In this document: positions 1 to 8,343 of the stretch, one piece after another
Numbering within the stretch: position 1 is the stretch's first letter
Layout of the letters: every line of letters starts with the position of its first letter
NCBI RefSeq assembly: GCF_003415675.1
Contig: NZ_QFZK01000004.1
Location: 331,148 to 395,147, forward strand
DNA length: 64,000 nucleotides
Direction: 5' to 3'
Source of the DNA: Rhodoferax lacus
Lineage (GTDB): Bacteria > Pseudomonadota > Gammaproteobacteria > Burkholderiales > Burkholderiaceae_C
The notes under the pieces: generated by a model
Seen by the model: only the letters and a program-made list of their open reading frames with translations
Databases searched by the model: none
What the model was told of the DNA's origin: nothing
Program-made: the position numbers and the translations under genes

Positions 1-153
1 GAGGCCATTTCGCAGGCATCGAAAGCCGAGGCCGCACTGGGGTACATGGTTCCCTCAGGGCGGTACTGGGAGGTCATTGACGAATTTGACAAGGACAAAC
101 TCAGTGCCATCGACGCACTGTGGCTTCAGGCCCTGGAGCCGACCTGCGTTTAG
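1..153 (+). CDS. 3' end of an unidentified protein (partial)
   Basis: An open frame runs from the window edge to a TAG stop at 151-153, giving the last 50 residues of a protein whose start lies outside. The tail reads ...GYMVPSGRYWEVIDEF..., ending in a short hydrophilic stretch (LEPTCV). Soluble, no membrane segment. I do not recognise the family. The stop overlaps the stop of the convergent LysE-type gene, so the two reading frames end tail to tail with no terminator between them. Confidence 0.6.
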   Translation, partial: EAISQASKAEAALGYMVPSGRYWEVIDEFDKDKLSAIDALWLQALEPTCV

Positions 154-776
154 CGGGTCGCCAGCACCATCCTGATGGCCAGCCCGGCAAACACCGTGGC
201 GGCCACACGGTTCATCCAGGTCTGGGCCCGTGCCGAGCTGCGCAGGCGCTGGCCTGCGGTGGCGGCAAAATAGCTGATGGCGCCAAAGCTCAGCAGCGTG
301 GCCAGGATGAACAGGCCGCCCAGTTGCGCCAGTTGCAGGGCCACCATGCCGCGCGAGGCATTTACAAACTGCGGCAAGAAGGCCAGAAAGAAGAACACCA
401 CCTTGGGGTTGGTCAGGTTCATGAGCATGCCGCGCAGAAACAGTTGCCCGGGCCGCAGCACCGGTGCCGAGGCCTTGTCGCCCACCGACACTGGTGCACG
501 AAACGCCTGCCAGGCCAGATAGGCCAGGTAGGTGGAGCCCGCATATTTCAGCACCACAAACGCCGCCTGCGAGGCGGCAAAAACGGCTGCCAGCCCCAGG
601 GCGATGGCCGTGGTGTGCACCACCAGGCCGCCACACAGGCCCAGCACCACCAGCATGCCCGCACGCCGGCCGTGGCTGGCGGACTGCAGCAGCACAAAGA
701 TGTTGTCGGGGCCGGGCGTGAGGCCCAGCAGCAGGGAGACGCCAAGAAAGGCGAGGGCGGTTTGAAGGGTCAGCAT
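150..776 (-). CDS. LysE/RhtB family amino-acid exporter
   Basis: Inner-membrane exporter of the LysE/RhtB superfamily, 208 residues, the usual length. The N-terminal signature is clear: a hydrophobic helix followed by GLTPGPDNIFVL, then a GRRAGM loop, and further on LTNPKVVFFFLAFLPQF, both diagnostic of the family. About six membrane segments are visible. Family members export amino acids such as threonine, homoserine, lysine or arginine; the substrate here cannot be told from sequence. It stands alone, convergent with the preceding partial gene. No strong ribosome binding site precedes the ATG. Confidence 0.9.
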   Translation of the reverse strand: MLTLQTALAFLGVSLLLGLTPGPDNIFVLLQSASHGRRAGMLVVLGLCGGLVVHTTAIALGLAAVFAASQAAFVVLKYAGSTYLAYLAWQAFRAPVSVGDKASAPVLRPGQLFLRGMLMNLTNPKVVFFFLAFLPQFVNASRGMVALQLAQLGGLFILATLLSFGAISYFAATAGQRLRSSARAQTWMNRVAATVFAGLAIRMVLATR

Positions 777-874
777 GGTCTTATGGTAGCGGCTCCCGCG
801 CCGTGCGCTGCGGCCTTAGACTTGCCGCTTGCCTGCGCCAGGCACCCCACACAATATCCACGGTCCACCAACCT

Positions 875-1927
875 ATGCCCACAGCCCCTTCGGCCACCCA
901 GCCCTCGCACCATCGCCCGGGCGGCTTTGCCAACAGCAACCCCGCGGTGGTGATTGGCAACTTCCCCTGGTACGAAATGGTCTGGCGCAGCCTGCGGGGC
1001 GACTTCAAGCCGCTGGCGGAACCCCGCCATGGTTACGCCAGCTTCGCCCGGGAGTGGAGCACCGAGGTAGACCATGCGGCCCTGGCACAGCGGCAGCAGG
1101 TGCCGGTGGTGAGCTGGCTGGGCCATGTGACGGTGTTGTTGCAGGTGGGTGGTCTCAATGTGCTGACCGACCCCACGCTGGCCAACTATGCCGGGCCTTA
1201 TGGGCGCTTTGGTGCGCCGCGCATGGTGCCCGCTCCCCTGCGTGCGGACCAGTTGCCCCCCATCGATGTGCTGCTGATTTCGCACAACCACTACGACCAC
1301 CTGTGCGATGCCACGATTGCCGCGCTGGTCCGCTCCGGCCAGAAACCGCGCATCTTTGTGCCGCTGGGCCTGAAGGCCTGGTTTGACGCGCGCAGCATCC
1401 CGCATGTGACCGAGCTGGATTGGTGGCAGCACGCGGACGTGACGCAGGACCGCGACGGTGCCCGGTTGGCGCAGCCGGTGCGCATCCACTTCACGCCCGC
1501 ACAGCACTGGAGCCGCCGCACGCCGTTTGACACCAATGCCTCGCTCTGGGGTGGCTACATGGTGGAGCACCGTCCTGGCGCGGCCGATGTCTGGCGCTTT
1601 CTGTTTCCTGGTGACACGGGTTACAGCGCAGACTTCCAGGCCATTCGCCAACGCCTGGGCGCAGTGGACTTGCTGGCCCTGCCCATAGGTGCGTACCTGC
1701 CGCGCGACTTCATGAAGAGCATGCATGTGAACCCGGCGGACGCGGTGCAGCTCATGCTGGATGTGGAGGCCAGGCAGGCCCTGGGCGTGCATTGGGGCAC
1801 ATTCAAGCTGACCCAGGAGTCCTTTGACCAGCCGCCGCACGATGTGGCTGCCGCACTACAGGCGCGCGGCCTGCCGCTGGAGCGCATCTGGCTGATGCGC
1901 CATGGCGAGACCCGCGCAGCCGGCTAA
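875..1927 (+). CDS. MBL-fold metallo-hydrolase, UlaG/NAPE-PLD-like
   Basis: Metallo-beta-lactamase-fold hydrolase of about 350 residues. The metal-binding motif HNHYDH lies in LISHNHYDHLCD, with later ligands in HFTPAQHWS, FPGDTGY and GVHWGTF. The arrangement WLGHVTVLL...DPTL...LPPIDVLLISHNHYDH is typical of the UlaG/N-acyl-phosphatidylethanolamine phospholipase D-like branch. The frame is open from 803, but the first 24 residues look non-coding and ATG 875 is the better start. No signal peptide, so probably cytoplasmic. Its stop overlaps by 4 bp the stop of the convergent methyltransferase. Substrate unknown. Confidence 0.85.
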   Translation: MPTAPSATQPSHHRPGGFANSNPAVVIGNFPWYEMVWRSLRGDFKPLAEPRHGYASFAREWSTEVDHAALAQRQQVPVVSWLGHVTVLLQVGGLNVLTDPTLANYAGPYGRFGAPRMVPAPLRADQLPPIDVLLISHNHYDHLCDATIAALVRSGQKPRIFVPLGLKAWFDARSIPHVTELDWWQHADVTQDRDGARLAQPVRIHFTPAQHWSRRTPFDTNASLWGGYMVEHRPGAADVWRFLFPGDTGYSADFQAIRQRLGAVDLLALPIGAYLPRDFMKSMHVNPADAVQLMLDVEARQALGVHWGTFKLTQESFDQPPHDVAAALQARGLPLERIWLMRHGETRAAG

Positions 1928-2844
1928 TCCGCAGCCCGGTACAGCAGCACCTTGAGTGCGCGCGCCTCTGACACATCGGCAAACACCGGCGGGTTGGGCA
2001 GGCGCTGCACAAACTGCAGGTCGGGCACCAGCGTCTGCATGGCGTCCTGCAAGAAGGCCGCGTCCAGCTCGGGCGCATTCAGGCACAACAACGCGTGTCC
2101 ACCAGACTCCAGCAGGTCCGGCAGGCGGCGCATCAGGCGCACATAGTCCTTGGTGGCCACGAAGCTGCCCCTCTGGTAGCTGGGCGGATCCAGGATGACC
2201 AGGTCATACGGCCCGCCGCGCGTGATCTTGCCCCAGGTGCTGAACACGTCGTGCACCAGAAAGCTGGCCCCCGCCGTGATGCCGTTGAGCTGGTGGTTGT
2301 GCTGCCCGATGCCCATGGCTCCGTGGCTCATGTCCACATTCACCACCTGGCGCGCACCGGCCCTGAGCGCCACCACCGAAAAGCCGCAGGTATAGGCAAA
2401 CAGGTTGAGCACCTTGCAGCGCGCCTGTGCAGCCACATGCCGGGCCACCCAGTGCCGTCCCTCGGCCATGTCCAGAAACAGGCCGTGGTTCTGCCCCTTG
2501 AGCACATGCACCCGAAAGCGCGCGCCGCGCTCGGTGACCACATGCGGCTCGGGCACGCTGCCGGCCATCAGGCGGGTCTCCACATGGCCCTCAGCGCGGC
2601 ACTGGTAGACCCAGTTGAGCTGCTGCTCTGGAGCAAGCGCCTGCCAGCGTTGTTGCAGCGCAGCCTGCACCGTGGCCAATGCTTCTGCATCCAGGGCCAG
2701 AAAGCTGGTCAGCACCAGCACCGGTGGAAAAGCATCCAGCGCCAGATGTTCGCAGCCCGGATGCAATCCACCCCGACCATGAAACAGGCGCTGGGCATCC
2801 ACGGGCATGGACAGCGTGGCGATGGTGTCTAGCAGGGCTTGCAT
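1924..2844 (-). CDS. class I SAM-dependent methyltransferase (RlmI-like C-terminal domain)
   Basis: Predicted cytoplasmic methyltransferase, 306 residues. A short N-terminal part precedes a Rossmann domain: the KGQNHGLFLDMAEGR stretch resembles the entry to the RlmI/RlmL catalytic domain, motif I is VLNLFAYTCGFSV, the acidic SAM-ribose residue is in VVNVDMS, and the catalytic loop is LVILDPPSY (DPPSY is typical of 23S rRNA cytosine-5 methyltransferases). It lacks the PUA domain of full-length RlmI. The likely role is nucleic-acid methylation, probably rRNA, but the target is inferred. Single gene, convergent with the MBL hydrolase. Confidence 0.85.
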   Translation of the reverse strand: MQALLDTIATLSMPVDAQRLFHGRGGLHPGCEHLALDAFPPVLVLTSFLALDAEALATVQAALQQRWQALAPEQQLNWVYQCRAEGHVETRLMAGSVPEPHVVTERGARFRVHVLKGQNHGLFLDMAEGRHWVARHVAAQARCKVLNLFAYTCGFSVVALRAGARQVVNVDMSHGAMGIGQHNHQLNGITAGASFLVHDVFSTWGKITRGGPYDLVILDPPSYQRGSFVATKDYVRLMRRLPDLLESGGHALLCLNAPELDAAFLQDAMQTLVPDLQFVQRLPNPPVFADVSEARALKVLLYRAAD

Positions 2845-2904
2845 GGGGTGGGTGTGTCAGCGTCTGGGTCAATAGGCATCCACAGAGGGTAGCCTGAAAA
2901 AAGC

Positions 2905-2934
2905 CAAAAAAAAGGGTGCTCTTGCGAGCACCCC
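2905..2934 (-). terminator. rho-independent terminator of the porin gene
   Basis: On the minus strand an 8-bp perfect stem GGGTGCTC/GAGCACCC closed by a 4-nt loop is followed immediately by a run of about eight T residues. It begins 42 bp after the porin stop codon at 2976, the right place and orientation for an intrinsic terminator of that highly expressed type of gene. Confidence 0.9.
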
Positions 2935-2975
2935 TGAAGTTCTACCTTGGATCTATTTAACCGGAATACGACGGC

Positions 2976-3926
2976 TTAGAAGTCGTAGTGCAGGCGCACG
3001 CGGAAGGCGTCCACATCCTGGTTGGTTCCCAGGACGCTGTCCTTGAGTGTGGAGTGGGAAATAGCGGGCGTAATGGAGGCACCAGCCACGCCGAACAGCG
3101 GAATGCTGTAGGAAGCGTGCACGGTCTGGACCTGCTTGTCGCCACCGGTCTGGTCATTCTTTGCCGAGACAAAGCCCAGGGCGAAGGCGCCGACCTGGCC
3201 GTTGATGGCCATGGAGGTCATCTTGTTGTCTGCGGCTGCATCCTGCTTGCCCTGTGCGTAGTTCAGGTTGACGGCCATGCCATTGGCGGAGTAGTTGCCG
3301 GTAAAGCCCATGCCTTCGATCTTGTTGCCGCTCACGCCGTACTGGCCAGACTCAGCGCCGACCTTGAAGCCAAAGGCGCCGGAGGAGAACATCACCACGG
3401 GGCGTACGCCCTTGGCACCGGTGCCCAGGGCGGCATCGGTTGCGTCGATCAGGCCCAGCTCAAACTTCAGCGTGCTGCCGCCGTTGACGCTCAGGGCTGC
3501 GTGGAATTTTTCGCTGCGGCCGCGCAGCAGGTTGGTGCCGTACACGTTGCCAGCGTGGTTGACCACGGTGTCCTGGGCGATAGGGAACAGGTCGGCGGCT
3601 TCAAAGCGGCCCAGCTTCACATCGGCGCTGGCCGAACCCAGCTGCACCCACAGGTCATCGGTACCTGCGGATCCATCTTTCTTGGCCAGCAGGGTGGCGC
3701 GTCCAGCGACGAAGTAGTCGGTGCCAGCCTTTTGCGAAACATTCAGTTCCAGACGGCCGCTCTGGCTCATGCCGGTGCCGGCAGAGCCGAGTTGGCTGCC
3801 GCTGTTGTAGGTGCTGTCAAGCTCGATATTGGCGTCCACATTGGGTGCTGCATAGGCAGCTGTACCCATTGCAAGGAACACAGCAACAGAAGTTGCGCGG
3901 ACAGCAAAGCGTGATGATTGATTCAT
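2976..3926 (-). CDS. Gram-negative general porin
   Basis: Outer-membrane beta-barrel porin, 316 residues, of the kind common in Burkholderiales. A cleavable signal peptide (MNQSSRFAVRATSVAVFLAMG, cleavage after AYA) leads into a mature protein starting APNVDANIEL. The mature part shows alternating amphipathic strands rich in Gly, Ser, Thr and aromatic residues, and ends in ...FRVRLHYDF with the C-terminal Phe used by the BAM machinery. ATG 3926 is chosen because of the GGAGAC ribosome binding site and the signal peptide; the open frame extends upstream without coding character. It has a dedicated terminator downstream and a long leader upstream containing phased repeats. Confidence 0.93.
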   Translation of the reverse strand: MNQSSRFAVRATSVAVFLAMGTAAYAAPNVDANIELDSTYNSGSQLGSAGTGMSQSGRLELNVSQKAGTDYFVAGRATLLAKKDGSAGTDDLWVQLGSASADVKLGRFEAADLFPIAQDTVVNHAGNVYGTNLLRGRSEKFHAALSVNGGSTLKFELGLIDATDAALGTGAKGVRPVVMFSSGAFGFKVGAESGQYGVSGNKIEGMGFTGNYSANGMAVNLNYAQGKQDAAADNKMTSMAINGQVGAFALGFVSAKNDQTGGDKQVQTVHASYSIPLFGVAGASITPAISHSTLKDSVLGTNQDVDAFRVRLHYDF

Positions 3927-4044
3927 ATTGTCTCCAGTTGAAAAAGTATTTTTGGATGCACCAGGCACTCCCGCCTGGTTCACGTTGTTCGGTGAGGAAC
4001 AGTGCGATTTTGGGGAGCTCAAGGCGCTTGGGGACATGGGAGCA

Positions 4045-4089
4045 GGTAAACCCCGAGAGGGGTTACCGGGGGATTACCGAGTGATTACC
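4045..4089. promoter_or_regulatory. phased TTACC repeats and near-palindrome upstream of the porin
   Basis: Within the 364-bp gene-free stretch 3927-4290, TTACC occurs at 4063, 4074 and 4085, exactly 11 bp apart. The first copy is also the right arm of a near-palindrome: GGTAAACCCC, GAGA, GGGGTTACC (4045-4067). Eleven-bp-phased direct repeats are characteristic of OmpR/PhoB-family response-regulator sites. The array lies about 135-165 bp upstream of the porin ATG, so it could be an operator; that role is inferred. The rest of the stretch contains a 16-bp palindrome (separate entry) and nothing else I can name. Confidence 0.5.
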
Positions 4090-4222
4090 CTTGCTTGCGA
4101 CGCAGAAACAAGAGCCCGAAAACTGCAAGGGGCTGGCAGCTTCCCAATGAGGTCAATGAATTTTCAACAGCGTTACGAAATGGAAAAAAAGTTGCATACT
4201 TGTGTGACGGTTACACCACACC

Positions 4223-4238
4223 AACAATCTGTATTGTT
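4223..4238. promoter_or_regulatory. 16-bp perfect palindrome AACAAT-N4-ATTGTT
   Basis: Inverted repeat AACAAT CTGT ATTGTT in the intergenic region between the porin and DoxX genes, about 300 bp upstream of the porin start and just downstream of the DoxX stop. It is AT-rich against a GC-rich background. It could be a repressor site or a weak terminator for the DoxX gene; no T-run follows on the minus strand, which favours a protein-binding site. Confidence 0.4.
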
Positions 4239-4290
4239 TCAATAGGTATACGTATGAGGACTGCCGGGAGCGCAGTGCCGGCACATCAGG

Positions 4291-4698
4291 CTATGGTCGC
4301 TTGACCGTGCCCAGCGGCCGCAAGGCATAGGGCCCATCGCCCAGCAGGCAGATCGCAATCAGCGCCACCGTCCACAGCGCAGGGAACTCCCAGCCGCCTT
4401 TGCCGGCTTGCCATCCCTTGCCGGCATGCACCAGGACAATGGTTGCCAGTACCTCAATGGCCAGGGTCAGTGCGACCAGCGGTGCGTAGATGCCCAGTAT
4501 CAGAGCCAGGCCACCCCACGTCTCCAGCGCCACAATGGCATAGGCCAAGAAGGGGGGCAGGCCCAGTGATGCAAAAAAGCCAACGAAGCCGGGCAGGGTG
4601 ATGATGAAGACCTTGGTGGCGGCGTGCGCCAGAAACAGCAGGCCCAGGCTTACGCGGAGCAGCAGCACCGCGTAAGGAGCTGTCTTGGTATTCAGCAT
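4291..4698 (-). CDS. DoxX family membrane protein
   Basis: Small four-helix inner-membrane protein, 135 residues, normal for the DoxX family. Recognisable features are LLLRVSLGLLFLAHAATKV at the start, a central GLPPFLAYAIVALETWGGLALILG, and the terminal ...LWTVALIAICLLGDGPYAL. DoxX relatives are associated with redox or thiol stress membrane complexes, but individual functions are mostly unknown. ATG 4696-4698 is chosen for its GGGGGA ribosome binding site; the frame continues upstream without a plausible start. It stands alone between the porin region and the next minus-strand gene. Confidence 0.85.
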   Translation of the reverse strand: MLNTKTAPYAVLLLRVSLGLLFLAHAATKVFIITLPGFVGFFASLGLPPFLAYAIVALETWGGLALILGIYAPLVALTLAIEVLATIVLVHAGKGWQAGKGGWEFPALWTVALIAICLLGDGPYALRPLGTVKRP

Positions 4699-4842
4699 GG
4701 CATCCCCCGTAGCATTTTTGTTGGTGCGATTAGGACCAAGTGCTACTTTTAAGTCAAGCTGCAGGCAGCCTGGCTTCGGGTCGGGAATTTGCCCCGGCAC
4801 TGCCGGGCCGCCCGGGTATCCGGCGGGGGGGTCAGGCTGCCA

Positions 4843-5472
4843 TCAGGCTGCCAGTTGGTAGCTGCCCTTGCCGGTTTTCTTCACGGCACCTGCCAGCACC
4901 ACTTTCTTGAGCGAAATGCCAACCGAACCCAGGGGCATGGCTGCGCCTTGGGCCACAGCGGCACCGGTCAGGTCGGTCCAGGTGTCGGTCTTCAGCACGG
5001 TCTTCAGGTAGTCCAGAACCTTGCTGTCGTTGCCAGTCAGTGTGACGGGCTTGTTGGATTTGGCGGCCTTCTTGGCTTTGGCTTTGGCCTTGGGATTGCT
5101 GCGGCCCTGCGGGGCGGCCTTGATGACTGCATCTTCAGCGGCCTCGTTCTGGGCAAGGGCGGCGGCACGGGCACGGGCCGAGGCGCGCGGCAGGGCAACG
5201 ACCACATCCATTTCGGGGCTGGAGAGCTCGGTGGCTGTGGCGTACAGGGCGCGCAATTGTTCTTCCAGGGTTTGCAGGTCTTGCGACAGACGGGCCAGCA
5301 TCTTGAAGTTGGCAAAGGCCTGTTCGCCTTCCGCCTGGTAGGGCTGGTTGGCTACTGCGGCCACCATGTGTTCTGCCTGTTCGCGAACTGCCGCCGAGAC
5401 CACCACTGTTGCCTTGTGCAGGCCTTGGCCGGCTTGTTGAATGGCCGAGAGTGTGGTTTTTGATAACGACAT
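4843..5472 (-). CDS. hypothetical protein, helical N-terminus with Lys/Ala-rich linker
   Basis: Protein of 209 residues that I cannot assign. Residues 1-110 are Ala/Gln-rich and predicted helical (MSLSKTTLSAIQQAGQGLHK...), somewhat phasin-like. Residues 125-150 are a low-complexity basic linker (PKAKAKAKKAAK), and the last 60 residues (SKVLDYLKTVLKTDTWTDLT...GSYQLAA) look like a compact domain with a winged-helix-like feel. A basic linker plus possible winged helix suggests nucleic-acid binding, but this is a guess. ATG 5472 has AAAGGA five bases upstream; upstream in-frame codons run through a hairpin and are not a credible start. Confidence 0.7.
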   Translation of the reverse strand: MSLSKTTLSAIQQAGQGLHKATVVVSAAVREQAEHMVAAVANQPYQAEGEQAFANFKMLARLSQDLQTLEEQLRALYATATELSSPEMDVVVALPRASARARAAALAQNEAAEDAVIKAAPQGRSNPKAKAKAKKAAKSNKPVTLTGNDSKVLDYLKTVLKTDTWTDLTGAAVAQGAAMPLGSVGISLKKVVLAGAVKKTGKGSYQLAA

Positions 5473-5510
5473 ATACATCCTTTGGGTAGCGAGATAGTGA
5501 AATAGATTCT

Positions 5511-5537
5511 CCGCCATGCAGTGGTGCTGCATGGCGG
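5511..5537. repeat. strong intergenic hairpin, 11-bp perfect stem
   Basis: CCGCCATGCAG and CTGCATGGCGG flank a TGGTG loop in the 106-bp gap between the old-yellow-enzyme gene and the downstream minus-strand gene. On the plus strand it is followed by TTTGTG; on the minus strand, the transcribed direction of both neighbours, there is no T-run. It may be an intercistronic mRNA hairpin or an operator; I cannot choose. Confidence 0.5.
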
Positions 5538-5578
5538 TTTGTGAATATATTTTGCCAGTCTATGACCAAATGTATGAA

Positions 5579-6652
5579 TCAGGCCAGTGCGGGGTAGTCG
5601 GTATAGCCTTTTTCACCGGGTGTATAAAACGTAGACATATCGGGTTCGTTCAATGCCGCCCCGGTCTGCAGGCGCGCAACCAGATCCGGGTTGCACAGGA
5701 AGGGACGGCCGAAAGCTATCAGATCTGCGTCGCCGGATTTCAGCAAGGCCTCGGCAGACGCTGCATCAAAACCACCCGCTGCAATATAGGTCTGCTTGAA
5801 TGTATTTCGCAGTAGTTTCTTCAAGGCGGTTGGCACTGCAGGTGCGCCCATGGCAGAGTGGTCCAGTTGGTGCAAATAAACCAGACCCATGGCAGATACT
5901 TTTTCAGTCAGTGCGACATATTGCGGCTCCACACCTTCAAACGGACCCGTGCCGTTGAATACGCCGTGCGGCGAGATGCGCATGCCCACTTTGTCTGCGC
6001 CAATCGCGTTCACGCAGGCCTGGGCCACTTCCAGCACAAAGCGGTTTCTGCCTTCAGCGCTGCCGCCGTAGCCATCGGTGCGCTTGTTTACGTTGGCGTT
6101 GAGGAATTGCTCCAGCAAATAGCCATTGGCGGCGTGCAGCTCAATACCATCAAAGCCGGCTTGCACTGCCAGCTTGGCAGCTGTGGCGTATTCGGTGGTG
6201 GCCGTGGCAATGTCGTCGGCGGTCATGGCCACAGGCGCGGTGTGCGCTTGCATGCCGGAGGCATCCGTCCACATCTCGCCAGGGCAGACTTCTGCGCTGG
6301 GCCCCACAGCCTTGGCGCCGCCTGGCAGGTTGGCCTGGTGCGCCACACGGCCGCAATGCATGAACTGCACAAATATTTTTCCGCCCTTGGCGTGCACGGC
6401 ATCGGTGACCAGGCGCCAGCCTGCGACCTGCTCGGCATTGAACAGGCCAGGAATGCGCGCGTAGCCCAGTCCGTTGGGCGAGGGCGATACACCTTCGGTA
6501 ATGATCAGTCCGGCTGTTGCGCGCTGCGCGTAGTACTCGGCCATCAGTGCGTTGGGGATGTTGTGGTCCACGGCGCGGCTGCGGGTCATGGGGGCCATGA
6601 CGGTGCGGTTGGCGAGTGAAATATTTCCCATGCGGTAGGTGTCAAATAGCAT
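5579..6652 (-). CDS. nemA: alkene reductase, old yellow enzyme family (NemA-like)
   Basis: FMN-dependent NAD(P)H reductase of the old yellow enzyme family, 357 residues. It starts LFDTYRMGNISLANRTVMAPMTRSRA, the typical first strand with the FMN-contacting Thr. The substrate-binding HAANGYLLEQFLN motif is intact (His/Asn pair binding the activated carbonyl or nitro group), as are GGSAEGRNRF and the C-terminal DLIAFGRPFLCNPDL phosphate-binding loop. Such enzymes reduce activated C=C bonds, maleimides, nitrate esters and nitroaromatics in the cytoplasm. AAGGA stands seven bases before the ATG. Closest to NemA/XenB-type enzymes by eye; the natural substrate is unknown. Confidence 0.9.
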   Translation of the reverse strand: MLFDTYRMGNISLANRTVMAPMTRSRAVDHNIPNALMAEYYAQRATAGLIITEGVSPSPNGLGYARIPGLFNAEQVAGWRLVTDAVHAKGGKIFVQFMHCGRVAHQANLPGGAKAVGPSAEVCPGEMWTDASGMQAHTAPVAMTADDIATATTEYATAAKLAVQAGFDGIELHAANGYLLEQFLNANVNKRTDGYGGSAEGRNRFVLEVAQACVNAIGADKVGMRISPHGVFNGTGPFEGVEPQYVALTEKVSAMGLVYLHQLDHSAMGAPAVPTALKKLLRNTFKQTYIAAGGFDAASAEALLKSGDADLIAFGRPFLCNPDLVARLQTGAALNEPDMSTFYTPGEKGYTDYPALA

Positions 6653-6840
6653 TTGGTTATCCTTGGTAGTGTGGCGGGATGCCCAACAGGAGCGTGTTTA
6701 TATCGCATGCACCTGCAGATCCCGTCGCACAGGTTATTGCAAAACCTGCTAAGAACTCTGTTCTATAGCGCACCCAAGGTGTTATGGGTTAAATTGCCTT
6801 CACCACCAATTGCCTGCGCCACTACGCCCTGCGCTCCACC

Positions 6841-8184
6841 ATGACGCCCTCTGCCCCTTCCAGCGCCCGCCCCTTCCTGCCACCAGACGACGGGCTGCGC
6901 AGTACCTTGCACAACGAAGTGCATGCCAGGCCGCAAGCCCGCATCCGCATGCCTGCGCTGGTGCTGTATGTGGCGGTATTCAATGAAGGTGTGAGCCGTG
7001 AGCAGGAGTGCGCGCACCTGCGCCTGCTGCCCGGCCAGCAGGACCTCACTACCGAGCAGATGCAGGGCAACTTCCTGCGCCTGCGCGTGGAGCCCTGCAC
7101 GCTGAAGTGGGAGCGCCACAGCGAGTTCACCCGCTACTCGCTGGTGCAGCCCTTGCCCGAGCAGGCGCTGGCCGGCATGGGCGACGCCGAACTGCTGGCC
7201 TCGGTGCTGCTGCCAGCCGGGTGGTTAGGCGGCATACCGGGGCGCACCGTGGCCGCCATCCAGTTGCTGCTGCTGCATGGTGATCTGCGCGACCCGGCCA
7301 CCTGCCTCGCGCAGGCAAAGCCCTGGTTTGGAACGCAGCCCCTGATGGCTTCTGTCTTGGGTGCCAGCGCACACTCCTGGGCCCTGACCGACTTCATGCT
7401 GCGCCCCAGTGGCTTCGAGCGCATCGTGGTCATCGCGCCGCTGGATACCTCGCAGACGCGGGCCGGGCGGGTATCGCAGCGTTTGCTCGAACTCGAGACC
7501 TACCGTCTGATGGCCCTGCGCGGGCTGCCGGTGGCCAAGGAGCTCTCACCCATGCTGGCACAAGCCGAGGGGGAGTTGGCCGACATTACCTCGCGCCTGG
7601 AAAACAAGTCGGCCGATGACCAGGAACTGCTGGACACGCTGGTGTCGCTTTCGGCCCGGGTGGAGCGGGCCACGGCTACCCACATGTACCGTTTTTCTGC
7701 CACGCGGGCCTATGAAGCACTGGTTACGCAACGCATTGCAGAGCTGCGCGAAGCGACCATTCCCGGCATACAGACCCTCGGCGAATTCCTGCAACGCCGC
7801 ATGTCACCGGCCATGGCCACGGTGGCGGCCACGGCGCAGCGCCTGGGCTCGCTGTCCGAGCGCGTGGCACGCGCCAGTGCGCTCTTGCGTACCCGTGTGG
7901 ACATTGCCGCCGAGCTGCAAAACCAGCAACTGCTGGCCAAGCTCACGCGCGGCCAGGAGCTGCAACTGCACCTGCAAACCACGGTGGAGGGCCTGTCGAT
8001 TGCGGCCATCTCCTACTATGTGGTGAGCCTGTTGCTGTATGCGGGCAAGGCCCTGAAGGCCGTGGGCGTGCCACTCAACCCGGAAATGGCCGTGGGTGCG
8101 CTGATCCCGCTGGTACTGTGGGGCGTATGGGCTGCCAGTCGGCGCATCCACCACAGCGCGATGCATATGGTCCGACCCGAATAG
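6841..8184 (+). CDS. DUF3422 family membrane protein
   Basis: Protein of 447 residues matching the DUF3422 family of proteobacteria: an N-terminal segment LRSTLHNEVHARP and a body with LQGN-like and WERHSEFTRYSL motifs, then a long helical stretch, and two C-terminal membrane helices (around residues 385-402 and 418-435). The probable topology is a large cytoplasmic domain anchored by a hairpin in the inner membrane. The biochemical function is unknown. Monocistronic: 188 bp from the divergent reductase gene and 159 bp before the chemoreceptor start. Confidence 0.9.
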   Translation: MTPSAPSSARPFLPPDDGLRSTLHNEVHARPQARIRMPALVLYVAVFNEGVSREQECAHLRLLPGQQDLTTEQMQGNFLRLRVEPCTLKWERHSEFTRYSLVQPLPEQALAGMGDAELLASVLLPAGWLGGIPGRTVAAIQLLLLHGDLRDPATCLAQAKPWFGTQPLMASVLGASAHSWALTDFMLRPSGFERIVVIAPLDTSQTRAGRVSQRLLELETYRLMALRGLPVAKELSPMLAQAEGELADITSRLENKSADDQELLDTLVSLSARVERATATHMYRFSATRAYEALVTQRIAELREATIPGIQTLGEFLQRRMSPAMATVAATAQRLGSLSERVARASALLRTRVDIAAELQNQQLLAKLTRGQELQLHLQTTVEGLSIAAISYYVVSLLLYAGKALKAVGVPLNPEMAVGALIPLVLWGVWAASRRIHHSAMHMVRPE

Positions 8185-8244
8185 CCCTGGGTTGACAAAA
8201 TTCCCCCCTGATTTGGGCTCCTATTCGCACATTGAGCGGATATA

Positions 8245-8258
8245 TTGATTTGCATCAG
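8245..8258 (+). promoter_or_regulatory. FNR/Anr-type box upstream of the chemoreceptor
   Basis: TTGAT-TTGC-ATCAG matches the FNR/Anr consensus TTGAT-N4-ATCAA at 9 of 10 positions. Its centre lies about 92 bp upstream of the chemoreceptor ATG (8344). An FNR-like regulator with the matching E..SR recognition helix is encoded at 27679. Suggests the receptor is made under low oxygen; this is inference. Confidence 0.6.
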
Positions 8259-8343
8259 TTTGCACAGCGCGGCTGCGGGAACAATGGGCACCATGCAGGG
8301 GGGCGTTGCTGCAGTCACTTCCAACTTCAGGAATAGAAACAAA

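Noticed and set aside
3928..4245. Possible small gene in the porin upstream region
   Set aside because: Starts at the porin ribosome binding site on the opposite strand, no coding bias, overlaps the phased repeats and AT-rich sequence.
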